The notes below the pieces were generated by a model. The model searched no databases, had not been told where the DNA came from, and worked only from the letters and a program-made list of their open reading frames with translations. The position numbers and the translations under genes are program-made. Below, piece by piece: positions 1-7,635 of a stretch of 40,348 nucleotides of DNA. Position 1 is the first letter of the stretch; each line of letters starts with the position of its first letter. Source of the stretch: a virus; IMG/VR virus record IMGVR_UViG_3300023181_000049, positions 1 to 40,348 of that record, one strand, 5' to 3'.

Positions 1-22
1 AAAACGATAAAAAGGAAGGGGT

Positions 23-54
23 TTTGCCTTTGTATTAAATTATTCGTATGTTTG
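23..54 (+). promoter_or_regulatory. Bacteroidota-type promoter before the terminase genes
   Basis: TTTG at 23-26 and TATGTTTG at 47-54 are separated by 20 bp, matching the Bacteroidota sigma-70 pattern TTTG / TAnnTTTG. The first start codon (83) lies 28 bp downstream, so this probably drives the packaging and tail genes. Sequence match only. Confidence 0.6.
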
Positions 55-82
55 GGTAAAGTAAAGTTTACATTAGTTTACA

Positions 83-601
83 ATGCAAGATAATCATATA
101 AAGTTTGCTGATAAGTATTTTGAAACCCTAAATGCTAGTCAATCAGCAATTTACGCAGGTTTTAGTGAAGATACATCGAGACAAATAGGTTACAATCTTT
201 TGCAACGTGAAGATGTTCAAGGGTATATTGAAAATTTAAGACTTGAACAACAGTCTAAACACGGGGTTACTAAAGATAGATTGATTGAGGAATATGCTAA
301 GATTGCATTTTTTGATATTCGTGAGGTGTTTGATGTTGATGGTGGATTAATAAACATTAAGCAGTTAGACGACAAGTCTGCCGGAGCAATAGCCTCAATT
401 AAATCTTCTGAAGAATGGGGCGAAGATGATAACGGCGATAAAACTATTGTTGGAACTTTGAAAGAGGTTAAGGTTTTTGATAAAATCAGAGCCTTGCAAG
501 ATTTAGGAAAACACTTAGGTTTATTTGAAAAGGATAATGATCAAAAGAAAGCTAACATTCAAATCAACATAGACAGTACGGATGCTCAACTAGGAGAATG
601 A
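83..601 (+). CDS. terS: terminase small subunit
   Basis: 172 residues, Terminase_2-like. The N-terminal part has the usual helical DNA-binding layout: FADKYFETLNASQSAIYAGF (about 8-27), followed by a segment ending LLQREDVQGYIENLR, in which an A-G-F turn precedes recognition helices. The protein would recognise the packaging site on phage DNA and load the large subunit. Its stop overlaps the large-subunit start (ATGA, 598-601), indicating translational coupling. The C-terminal quarter is polar and charged (KDNDQKKAN), as expected for a terminase-interaction tail. Family assignment rests on motif resemblance and on the adjacent large subunit. Confidence 0.85.
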   Translation: MQDNHIKFADKYFETLNASQSAIYAGFSEDTSRQIGYNLLQREDVQGYIENLRLEQQSKHGVTKDRLIEEYAKIAFFDIREVFDVDGGLINIKQLDDKSAGAIASIKSSEEWGEDDNGDKTIVGTLKEVKVFDKIRALQDLGKHLGLFEKDNDQKKANIQINIDSTDAQLGE

Positions 602-1890
602 GTTTTGTTAAAACAATAATCCAATCAAGAGCCGTACAGTTGTTCACTTCTGGAGCAACTAAGTTTTTACTATACGGCGGTTCACGTTCTGGAAAATCAT
701 TCATAATAATATTTTCAATGATTATTATCGCCTGTAAATTTCCAGGCTCAAGACATTTAGTTTGCCGTTTCAGATTTAACCATGTTAAAAATTCTATTTG
801 GTTAGACACTCTAAAAAAAGTTTTAAAGATTTGTTTTCCTTTATTGGAAGTGCATTGGAATAATGTTGATTATTATATAACTCTGCCAAATGGTTCTGAA
901 ATTTGGATTGGAGGACTAGATGATAAGGAACGAAGCGAAAAGATTTTAGGAATGGAGTTCTTAACCGTATTCGTTAATGAGGCAAGTCAAATATCTTATG
1001 AAGCGTTTACTACTTTGTTAACCCGTTTAGCTCAAAAATGCGAGATACTAAACGATAAAGGTGAAGTAATTAAAACTGCAAAGAACTTATTATTCGTAGA
1101 CGAAAATCCGCCATCAAAAAAACATTGGACTTATAGAATATTTGTAGACCATGTTGAGCCAGAAACCAATGTTTCACTTTCTTATGTAGATGAATACGGT
1201 TGCTTAAAGATGAACCCAATGGATAATCTTAGCAACATATCGGAAGAATATTTAAAGTTGTTAGATAGCCTGCCAGAGCGAAAACGTAAAAGGTTTATGC
1301 GCGGTGAGTTTGGTGATGATAGTGAAAACGCTTTATGGACTAGCGATATTATTAATGAAAACAGAGTTCGTGAAGCTCCGCCATTTAAAAGAATAGTAGT
1401 AGCAATCGATCCTGCAGCAAAGGCAAAAGATGGTTCGGATGATACGGGAATTATAGTTGCTGGATTGGGGTTTAATGGACACCTTTACCCATTAGAAGAT
1501 TTAACAGGCAAATACACTCCGACCGAGTGGGCAAAGTTAGCCGTGTCAGCTTATCACAGATGGAAAGCCGACAGGATAATTGGAGAGGTTAACAACGGTG
1601 GCGACATGATTGAAACAATTTTAAGAACCGTAGAAAAGAATATTCCTTATAAAGCAGTTCATGCTACTAGGGATAAAACAACTAGAGCGGAGCCGGTTTC
1701 TGCTTTATATGAGCAGGGTAAAGCTCATCATGTTGGAGAATTATTAGACTTAGAATTAGAAATGACTACATGGGAGGGTAAAATTGGAGAACAATCACCA
1801 AACAGGATTGACGCATTGGTCTGGGCGGCAACAGAATTAATCCCAGATATGATAAGACAGGAAATAAAACGTCCTAAAAGTTATTACTAA
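598..1890 (+). CDS. terL: terminase large subunit (packaging ATPase/nuclease)
   Basis: 430 residues, a normal TerL length. The N-terminal ATPase has Walker A GGSRSGKS at 27-34 and a Walker B-like strand LTVFVNEAS with candidate catalytic Glu128. The C-terminal RNase H-like nuclease has Asp271 in VVAIDPAAK, an acidic segment (IIGEVNNGGDMI) and Asp405 in PNRIDALVWAA, the usual three acidic positions. It would pump DNA into the prohead and cut it at headful or cos ends. A GGAG (593-596) sits just before the start. It is followed by a new promoter and the tail chaperone rather than by the portal, which is unusual. Confidence 0.95.
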   Translation: MSFVKTIIQSRAVQLFTSGATKFLLYGGSRSGKSFIIIFSMIIIACKFPGSRHLVCRFRFNHVKNSIWLDTLKKVLKICFPLLEVHWNNVDYYITLPNGSEIWIGGLDDKERSEKILGMEFLTVFVNEASQISYEAFTTLLTRLAQKCEILNDKGEVIKTAKNLLFVDENPPSKKHWTYRIFVDHVEPETNVSLSYVDEYGCLKMNPMDNLSNISEEYLKLLDSLPERKRKRFMRGEFGDDSENALWTSDIINENRVREAPPFKRIVVAIDPAAKAKDGSDDTGIIVAGLGFNGHLYPLEDLTGKYTPTEWAKLAVSAYHRWKADRIIGEVNNGGDMIETILRTVEKNIPYKAVHATRDKTTRAEPVSALYEQGKAHHVGELLDLELEMTTWEGKIGEQSPNRIDALVWAATELIPDMIRQEIKRPKSYY

Positions 1891-1895
1891 ATTAT

Positions 1896-1903
1896 TATAT
1901 TTG
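1896..1903 (+). promoter_or_regulatory. TAnnTTTG -7 element abutting a start codon
   Basis: TATATTTG ends only 3 bp before the ATG at 1907. No clear -33 TTTG is visible upstream. If active, it would give a transcript with essentially no leader. Confidence 0.4.
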
Positions 1904-1906
1904 TTT

Positions 1907-2524
1907 ATGATTAAAGTAATTATCCAAGGTCAGCCATATTCAGTTCCATCTTCAATCGAAGATATTTCGATAGGCAGGTTTATCGAATTTAGAAATTTAG
2001 ATCCGAATAATCACTTAGATAAAATACATTGGCTGTTAAATGCAAAGCCGATATTTAAACAGACTTCAAGTATTGAACTTGAATTAGCCAACACGTTAGC
2101 TATTGCTAAACCCTGCATAGATGAGATTTACGCATTCATGAATAACAAGGCTAAAAACCAAACGCCAACCCATATTGAAGTATTAGGCGAAACGTTTGAA
2201 CTTAAAAAAGGTTTGCTTAATGATTTACCGTACTGGCCATATGTGGTCACTAAATCGATTATCATTAAGAACTTAGAAAACACTAACTTTGATCCGACTG
2301 ATGATATTCCAAAAGTATTGGCGCATTATCTTTATAATTACATAACCAAAAACGAATACACCGAAAAGAAAGCGGAGGAATTTATTGATATAGTTAACGA
2401 TATTCCAATGGCTAAGGCTATTCCTTTAGGTGTTTTTTTTTTGAAGAAGCAACAAAGCTTGTGGAAGTCGAGCAAAAACAGTTTGCAAGCGAAGTTGAAC
2501 CGAACCATGTTGAAGCTGGTATAG
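1907..2524 (+). CDS. tail assembly chaperone, upstream (G-like) frame
   Basis: 205 residues. I start it at ATG 1907 (MIKVIIQGQPY) rather than at the in-frame TTG at 1901, which lies inside the promoter box. The middle is a helical protein with no catalytic motif. Near the end it reads AKAIPLGVFFLKKQQ over a run of ten T residues (2433-2442), after which the zero frame becomes basic and soon stops. In long-tailed phages the tape measure is chaperoned by a pair made by frameshifting (lambda G and GT). The arrangement here, including a second open frame in -1, fits that pattern, although the pair lies far upstream of the tape measure. The function is inferred from this architecture. Confidence 0.65.
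   Translation: MIKVIIQGQPYSVPSSIEDISIGRFIEFRNLDPNNHLDKIHWLLNAKPIFKQTSSIELELANTLAIAKPCIDEIYAFMNNKAKNQTPTHIEVLGETFELKKGLLNDLPYWPYVVTKSIIIKNLENTNFDPTDDIPKVLAHYLYNYITKNEYTEKKAEEFIDIVNDIPMAKAIPLGVFFLKKQQSLWKSSKNSLQAKLNRTMLKLV
2433..2442 (+). promoter_or_regulatory. probable -1 ribosomal frameshift site (T10)
   Basis: Ten consecutive T residues read GTT TTT TTT TTG in the zero frame. Slipping one base back gives TTT GAA GAA GCA and enters the downstream frame. The -1 frame is open only from 2416, after a TAA at 2413-2415, and contains no ATG before the slip site. Confidence 0.6.
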
Positions 2525-2718
2525 AAATTTTCAATAAGTACGGCGACATGAATAATCTGGAAACGTTGTCTTTGGGTGACGTGACCAAATGGGAGGCAAT
2601 AAAAGCTATTGATAGGGGAACGATTTATGCTAAGTTGATGTTCAATAAGGATAAGCATGAGTTTCAAAGGAAGTTAAACGAAATATTGAAAGATGAATAT
2701 AAGAGACAAAATAGGTAA
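2440..2718 (+). CDS. tail assembly chaperone, frameshift extension (T-like)
   Basis: About 92 residues entered by -1 slippage, giving a fusion of about 270 residues from 1907 to 2718. The segment is acidic then mixed (EEATKLVEVEQKQF), followed by IFNKYGDMNNLETLSLGD and GTIYAKLMFNKDKHEFQ, which recalls a helical domain common in Bacteroidota phage genomes just before tail genes. The only independent start in frame is a GTG at 2461, so separate translation is possible but less likely. It overlaps the next gene by 26 bp. Confidence 0.6.
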   Translation, partial: FEEATKLVEVEQKQFASEVEPNHVEAGIEIFNKYGDMNNLETLSLGDVTKWEAIKAIDRGTIYAKLMFNKDKHEFQRKLNEILKDEYKRQNR

Positions 2719-3154
2719 TTTAGCTTTAAACCTAGATGGGGTTGCGAGTTTTAACTATGCCCGTAAATCAGAGCAAAATGTTAGTGCTGATGATTTATGT
2801 TTTCCAAATATTCTTTTTATCGAGCCAGATAGCTTCGGTTTTATCCCATCAATAGTTAGCGGAACTTTAAAATCATATACCAATATATTTATCCAGTTCA
2901 CCACTCGGATGCCATATAGCAACGACGAGCATAAAGACGAAATTGGCAGGGATGCAAATTACCGCAATGCAATGATTGAGGAAATGAAAACACTAGCGGC
3001 CGAGTTTGTTCAATTAATATTAAGAGACGAGGCGTTTGAAAACGTTGTTAACGATATGCCGATGATACCAGTTATCGAGGCTTACGATGCAAATGTATTC
3101 GGTGTTGAACTTCAAATACCTAAGCTTATACACGCTTTCCCGTTGCCATGTTAG
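2693..3154 (+). CDS. probable tail completion or connector protein
   Basis: 153 residues with no recognisable enzyme motif. It is a mixed alpha/beta protein with acidic helices in the middle (EMKTLAAEFVQLILRDEAFE) and a C-terminal IPKLIHAFPLPC. Size and position, directly before an HK97 gp10-like gene (7-bp overlap) and in the tail block, suggest a tail terminator or head-tail joining role. That is inferred from context alone. It begins inside the end of the frameshifted chaperone gene. Confidence 0.5.
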   Translation: MNIRDKIGNLALNLDGVASFNYARKSEQNVSADDLCFPNILFIEPDSFGFIPSIVSGTLKSYTNIFIQFTTRMPYSNDEHKDEIGRDANYRNAMIEEMKTLAAEFVQLILRDEAFENVVNDMPMIPVIEAYDANVFGVELQIPKLIHAFPLPC

Positions 3155-3600
3155 AGTTCCAAACATACGGCGAAACCATTATTCGTGACTTTCTCGACAC
3201 GATGAAAGATGAATTGATTGCCTACATGGATAGTAACGACCGAAATGCAACAGGTCAATCAAAGGCTAGTATTCAAGTTATAAACGTTACAGGATCAACA
3301 GGTCAATTAGTCGGGGCAGAATGGATCAACTATGTTTTTAAAGGTCGTGCGCCTGGCAAAATGCCACCGCTTGATAAAATTATTGATTGGTGCAACGCTA
3401 GAGGCATTCCAAGAGGCGTGGCGTGGGTAATTGCTAAGAACATAGCCGACAGCGGGACAAAGCTATGGCAAGAACGAAGAAATATATTTAATGAGGTAAT
3501 AACGGAAGAAAAAGTTAATACCTTTATAAAAAACCTTTCTGATATTTATACGGCAAGGTTTAGGACAGAAATCATATCTATGTTTTATACAGCGGCGTAA
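3148..3600 (+). CDS. HK97 gp10-like neck/tail component
   Basis: 150 residues. The central segment carries a loop FKGRAPGKMPP (about 69-79) and then I-x-x-W-C-N-A-R-G-I followed by GVAWVIAKNIADSGTKLW. This basic loop, then W...RGI, then a helix with G-T, is the pattern of gp10/neck-type phage proteins that join head and tail. There is a 7-bp overlap with the preceding gene and TAATG coupling with the following one. Structural role inferred from family resemblance. Confidence 0.6.
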   Translation: MLEFQTYGETIIRDFLDTMKDELIAYMDSNDRNATGQSKASIQVINVTGSTGQLVGAEWINYVFKGRAPGKMPPLDKIIDWCNARGIPRGVAWVIAKNIADSGTKLWQERRNIFNEVITEEKVNTFIKNLSDIYTARFRTEIISMFYTAA

Positions 3601-5405
3601 TGGCATTAATATTAGTAGACGTATTTACATTTCCCTCTGCCACGATTGGCGACGAAGTATATCAATTATATTTCGATAACGTTGGTATTGCTATTACGGT
3701 GACGTATTCGGGTGTTGATGGGCAATTATCAACGGTAAGCGAGGCGCAAAGGCAACGAACAACTGGTGAAGCTATAAGCACAGTTAATAACGAAACCAAT
3801 ACATTTTCTTACAACTTAACAGCGTCTTATAACACCCCGTTTGTAGACATAAGTACAGGCACGCCGATTGCGCCGCTACCTCCGAGTTGCGATTTGGCTA
3901 TGACAAAAGTCGTTACGAATGAAACCGAGCAAGACGGAGGCGACGGGACGGTTACTTTGACCGCTACCTCGACCTATCCTAATCCGATGGTGTCAATTAA
4001 CGGTACTGATTTTTACATATCGGGTACGCTATTCGTTGGATTAATACCTGGTAATTATACGGCATATGCTAAAGATGATAACGATTGTGTATTAGAGCAG
4101 CCTTTTAACGTAGAAGCATTCGACAACCCAATAGAGGGAGGATTTGAAAACGGCTTACCTGTTGTTGAAGTTTCACCTGGAAATATTTCAAAATGGAATG
4201 CGGCATTTAATCCTATCGTTCTTAACTTTCAAACAACTCCAGATCCAGAGAAAAAGAACTTTAGAATAGAAATTGAAATAACCGCAGGTGATGCCGTTGT
4301 TGTTGGCGTTTACTCTCCAAACACTTCTGGATTTACCAGGGCAGATATTTCTGCTTATTTAAAATCATTGGTAAATGCTAATGATGAATTTTTGTATGAC
4401 GTGCTGAATTGGAGGGATTTGAATAGAGCCGCATCATTTACTATTCGTTACCGTGAGGTTTGGGATGGTGATTTATCGGTATGGTACGATGCGCCATATC
4501 CATTTTACGTTACATGGTCAGCAAAACAGTTAGGCGATAAATACGGTGGCAACATGGCCGAATACGTTACGTTTTCAGATGAGCCAAATCCAGACTTTAA
4601 AGCTAAATGGCTTACCTTATTTACCGAGCCTACCGCATGGGTTGGATTGCCTTATGACAATTCATTCATCTTATCCGAATATGTAGTAGACGAAGAGATT
4701 AAACTAAGAACAACGTCTTTGGATATTAACCGACAACCGATAGGAGTGGCTTCTGATTTATTTTTAATAAATAATGATGCTGGATATATTATTGCCGATG
4801 ACGATAGTAGGTTGATTATACAAAAAGGTGCTTTGCCCGCAATTTCAAATGATGGTATTTTTGAAGCGTTAGGAATAAATCGATTGATGTTGGCAGGGTT
4901 GCCGGCGTCGAATGTTCATTATTTTGTTATTCAGCTTTATACAGGTGATGACGAGGAGCCTAATTTCATTACACAACCATTAACGATTAAGATTAATGGT
5001 CAATGTAACGACCCTTATGTTTACATTAAATGGCTGAATACATTAGGGGGTTGGGATTACTGGAGATTTGGCAAAGACCAAATTTTACAATTAACTACTT
5101 CAGATGACATTACAATCGATCGTAATGTTTTTGATTGGGAAAATGATGAAACGATTGCCGACACGATTAGTAAGAGCGCATTCAATCGGATTTCATTCGG
5201 CGCAACTGTTGACGATTTAAAAGTTAATGGATTAAAGGGATTAAATACTTCTACCAAAATTCAAATGCTTACTTCGGTAAGTCCTATAAAATGGCAAACG
5301 GTTATCCTTGCAAACGGTAGCTTCGAGATTAAACGCTCAAGAAATAAATATTCTGATTTACGGTTTACCGTAACATTACCTCAAATAAATATTCAACAAC
5401 AGTAA
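3600..5405 (+). CDS. tail protein with a SprB-like repeat domain
   Basis: 601 residues. An N-terminal domain (1-95) is followed by a segment at about 97-172 starting CDLAMTKVVTNE and continuing GGDGTVTLTATSTYP, VSINGTDFYISGTL, GLIPGNYTAYAKDDNDC. This matches the pattern of the SprB repeat (G-T-x-x-x-x-A, S-x-D/N-G, F-x-x-L-x-x-G-x-Y-x-x-x-x-K-D-x-x-x-C) known from Flavobacterium surface adhesins. The remaining 400 residues look like beta-rich tail material, including YKIKWLNxxGGWDYW-like text (YIKWLNTLGGWDYWRF). It is translationally coupled to the next tail gene. It is probably a distal-tail or adsorption-apparatus component; its exact position in the tail is unknown. Confidence 0.6.
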   Translation: MALILVDVFTFPSATIGDEVYQLYFDNVGIAITVTYSGVDGQLSTVSEAQRQRTTGEAISTVNNETNTFSYNLTASYNTPFVDISTGTPIAPLPPSCDLAMTKVVTNETEQDGGDGTVTLTATSTYPNPMVSINGTDFYISGTLFVGLIPGNYTAYAKDDNDCVLEQPFNVEAFDNPIEGGFENGLPVVEVSPGNISKWNAAFNPIVLNFQTTPDPEKKNFRIEIEITAGDAVVVGVYSPNTSGFTRADISAYLKSLVNANDEFLYDVLNWRDLNRAASFTIRYREVWDGDLSVWYDAPYPFYVTWSAKQLGDKYGGNMAEYVTFSDEPNPDFKAKWLTLFTEPTAWVGLPYDNSFILSEYVVDEEIKLRTTSLDINRQPIGVASDLFLINNDAGYIIADDDSRLIIQKGALPAISNDGIFEALGINRLMLAGLPASNVHYFVIQLYTGDDEEPNFITQPLTIKINGQCNDPYVYIKWLNTLGGWDYWRFGKDQILQLTTSDDITIDRNVFDWENDETIADTISKSAFNRISFGATVDDLKVNGLKGLNTSTKIQMLTSVSPIKWQTVILANGSFEIKRSRNKYSDLRFTVTLPQINIQQQ

Positions 5406-7312
5406 TGAATAACAAGGAGGTTTATATTAATGATAGGTTAGTTGATTTAGACGAGGTTAAGTCGCCAATACGATTAACGTATGCGATTAACGATTTGGCA
5501 GAATTAAAAGACCGTCAAGCATATTCTACCAATTCATTTAAACTTCCTTTAACACAAAACAATTTAGATATTTGTGGTTATCCAAACAATCCCGAAATAG
5601 TAGGATTGCAACCTTATCGAAAAAATACTGCTAAGATAGTTCAAGGCGGTGTTGAGGTTTTAGTTAATGGCATTGCGATAATTACCTCGTCAGGCGATAG
5701 TATTTCGGTTCAGATTTTAAGCGGTTTGAAAGGCTTCTTTGATACGTTAGGCGAAAAGAAATTAAAGGATTTAGACTTATCAGAGTGGGATCACATTTGG
5801 AATTTGGAAACCGTATGGCAATCACAATTAAATACGGAGGGTTTTGTTTATTCGGTAATTGATTACGGTGGTCTTTCAACATCTGAAAGAATTGCCGACC
5901 CTCGACAATTAAGACCAGCAACATTCAGACATACTATCATTAGTCAAATGGCATCCGATGCAGGTTATACAATTACTGGAAATATTCTTGCAGACACTAA
6001 GCATCTTAATAGCCTAGTTGCTTTTGCTAACGAAAAGTTCGAGCATAGCCAAGCATTCATTGATGAACCAAATACTTATTCGTCGTCGGCCAGAAGTATA
6101 AATGCCCAACAAATGCTTAACGATTTTCGGGATGGTGTTTTGTTTTTTACAGACTATGCAACAACGGACCCTGGTGGTAATTGGGATGGTGACGAATATC
6201 ATGCGCCAACAACCGTTAAGGTCAATGTAAAGTTGTCTTATTCGATAAGGATAAGAGACCAGTATAAGGGAGGGGCAACGCCGTCTGTAGCTATCCGACT
6301 AGAAAAATTTAACGGCAGTACATGGGATATTTTTGCGGCCAATATACATTCAGCAGTTGGCGAGTTTACCGATTACGATTACATAGATCAAGTCTTAGAA
6401 AATGATATTGAGTTATTGTCTGGGCAAAAAATAAGAGTGGTTTGGCATTCAGAACCTGCAACCGACAGGGTTTATGGCGAACTATTCGCAGGGGCGGTTA
6501 TCGATATTAAATACGCACCAGTAGAAGTTCTCTACGGCCAAGAAGTTCAACTTGCAGCAACTTTGCCGAATATTACGCAAAAGAATTTCTTTAAAGATTT
6601 TCTACAACAATTTGGATTAATAATTATTCCCGACAATTATAATAAGTCGTTATTGTTGATTAATATGGAAGAGGTTTATAACAACAAGCCTAACGCCTTT
6701 GACATTAGCGATAAGTTATTTAATTCAGCAGATGACGTTTCATTTTCTTTGGATAACTACGGGGTCAGAAATTTAGCAAAATACAAAGACGACGACAATG
6801 TTGTAGACGGAATTGGCGATGGTGTATTTTTTTTAGACAACCAAACACTAGATGACGAGGTTACGATTATTGAAAGTATTTTTGCGCCAAGCCAATCAGT
6901 ATTTAAAATGGGTGGTCTTTCTGTTACTGAAATAAAGAAGATTGAGGATGCGGAAGTATCGACTGAATTTAAAATCAAAACGCAACCTAGAATTTTATTG
7001 AACACGATCTTAAATACTGATTTTGTTTTTTTTGATAATGTAGCAGGACAAGCTGTTACGCAGATTAGCCTACCTGCATTCAATGGATTAGAATATGAAT
7101 TTCTGCTAAGAGAGAATTATGCCGAGATAATTAAAATGCTTTACCATCCATATTTAGTAACCAAGCAAATATTATTGAGTGAAATTGATATAGCTAACAT
7201 TGATTGGACTATTCCTGTTTATGACAAAAAGACCGCAAGTTATTATTATAAAAATCAGATTACTTATCAGCAAGGAAGTTTAAGCACGATTAGTTTGATT
7301 AGGATGCCTTAG
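5405..7312 (+). CDS. large distal-tail or baseplate-like protein
   Basis: 635 residues. The N-terminus (VYINDRLVDLDEVKSPIRLTY, then DRQAYSTNSFKLPLTQNN) reads like the hub/distal tail proteins I know from Bacteroidota prophages, in which a short beta start is followed by a Y-S/K-N-x-F-x-L-P motif. The middle contains a beta-rich, possibly carbohydrate-binding section (about 255-360), and a later stretch (QKNFFKDFLQQFGLIIIPD) resembles a gp27/hub-like segment. No catalytic motif was recognised. The gene is coupled to the preceding one by TAATG and ends in a convergent overlap with a leftward gene (14 bp). Confidence 0.55.
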   Translation: MNNKEVYINDRLVDLDEVKSPIRLTYAINDLAELKDRQAYSTNSFKLPLTQNNLDICGYPNNPEIVGLQPYRKNTAKIVQGGVEVLVNGIAIITSSGDSISVQILSGLKGFFDTLGEKKLKDLDLSEWDHIWNLETVWQSQLNTEGFVYSVIDYGGLSTSERIADPRQLRPATFRHTIISQMASDAGYTITGNILADTKHLNSLVAFANEKFEHSQAFIDEPNTYSSSARSINAQQMLNDFRDGVLFFTDYATTDPGGNWDGDEYHAPTTVKVNVKLSYSIRIRDQYKGGATPSVAIRLEKFNGSTWDIFAANIHSAVGEFTDYDYIDQVLENDIELLSGQKIRVVWHSEPATDRVYGELFAGAVIDIKYAPVEVLYGQEVQLAATLPNITQKNFFKDFLQQFGLIIIPDNYNKSLLLINMEEVYNNKPNAFDISDKLFNSADDVSFSLDNYGVRNLAKYKDDDNVVDGIGDGVFFLDNQTLDDEVTIIESIFAPSQSVFKMGGLSVTEIKKIEDAEVSTEFKIKTQPRILLNTILNTDFVFFDNVAGQAVTQISLPAFNGLEYEFLLRENYAEIIKMLYHPYLVTKQILLSEIDIANIDWTIPVYDKKTASYYYKNQITYQQGSLSTISLIRMP

Positions 7313-7514
7313 CTTTGATTGTTAGATTATCCAATTCGTGAAAATATTTATTTATCTCTAGTAATCTATCAACAATTAATGTTAAAATAATATCGCACTC
7401 TTTTGGACATTCATTAAATGCGTTGGCTAAATGTTTTTGTTCTTCCCTTAGTCTTTGAAATGATGAGTTAAAAATCAAAACACTATTCTTATTTACAAAA
7501 CCATCTAATGCCAT
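7299..7514 (-). CDS. small leftward gene, helical protein of unknown function
   Basis: 71 residues, not recognised. It is helical with two Cys in ANAFNECPKECDIILTLIVD. It occupies the only non-coding stretch between two large rightward tail genes, has a sensible start and no competing rightward frame, so it is probably real. Its orientation against the structural operon suggests an independently expressed cargo (moron) gene or a regulator. Confidence 0.5.
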   Translation of the reverse strand: MALDGFVNKNSVLIFNSSFQRLREEQKHLANAFNECPKECDIILTLIVDRLLEINKYFHELDNLTIKAKAS

Positions 7515-7531
7515 AATAATAAAATTAAAAA

Positions 7532-7560
7532 CGGTAGCCGTGTTGATTCACGAACTACCG
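7532..7560 (-). terminator. hairpin with a U-tract on the leftward strand
   Basis: CGGTAG (7532-7537) pairs with CTACCG (7555-7560), and CGTG (7539-7542) with CACG (7549-7552), around a TTGATT loop. Read leftward it is followed by TTTTTAATTTT, as in an intrinsic terminator, and it lies just upstream of the leftward gene that starts at 7514. Attenuator or terminator; the role is inferred. Confidence 0.45.
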
Positions 7561-7635
7561 CCATCTAAATTAACGCTCTCGAAATAAAGGTAATAAATAA
7601 AATTATATCTTTACATTTAAAACAAATTTGTTACA

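Noticed and set aside
3124-3134. DnaA-box-like TTATACACG and an origin
   Set aside because: A single imperfect site inside a structural gene; no cluster was found near the DnaA-like gene.
7612-7619. Promoter before the tape measure gene (TACATTTA)
   Set aside because: One mismatch to TAnnTTTG and no matching -33 element; possible but too weak to list.
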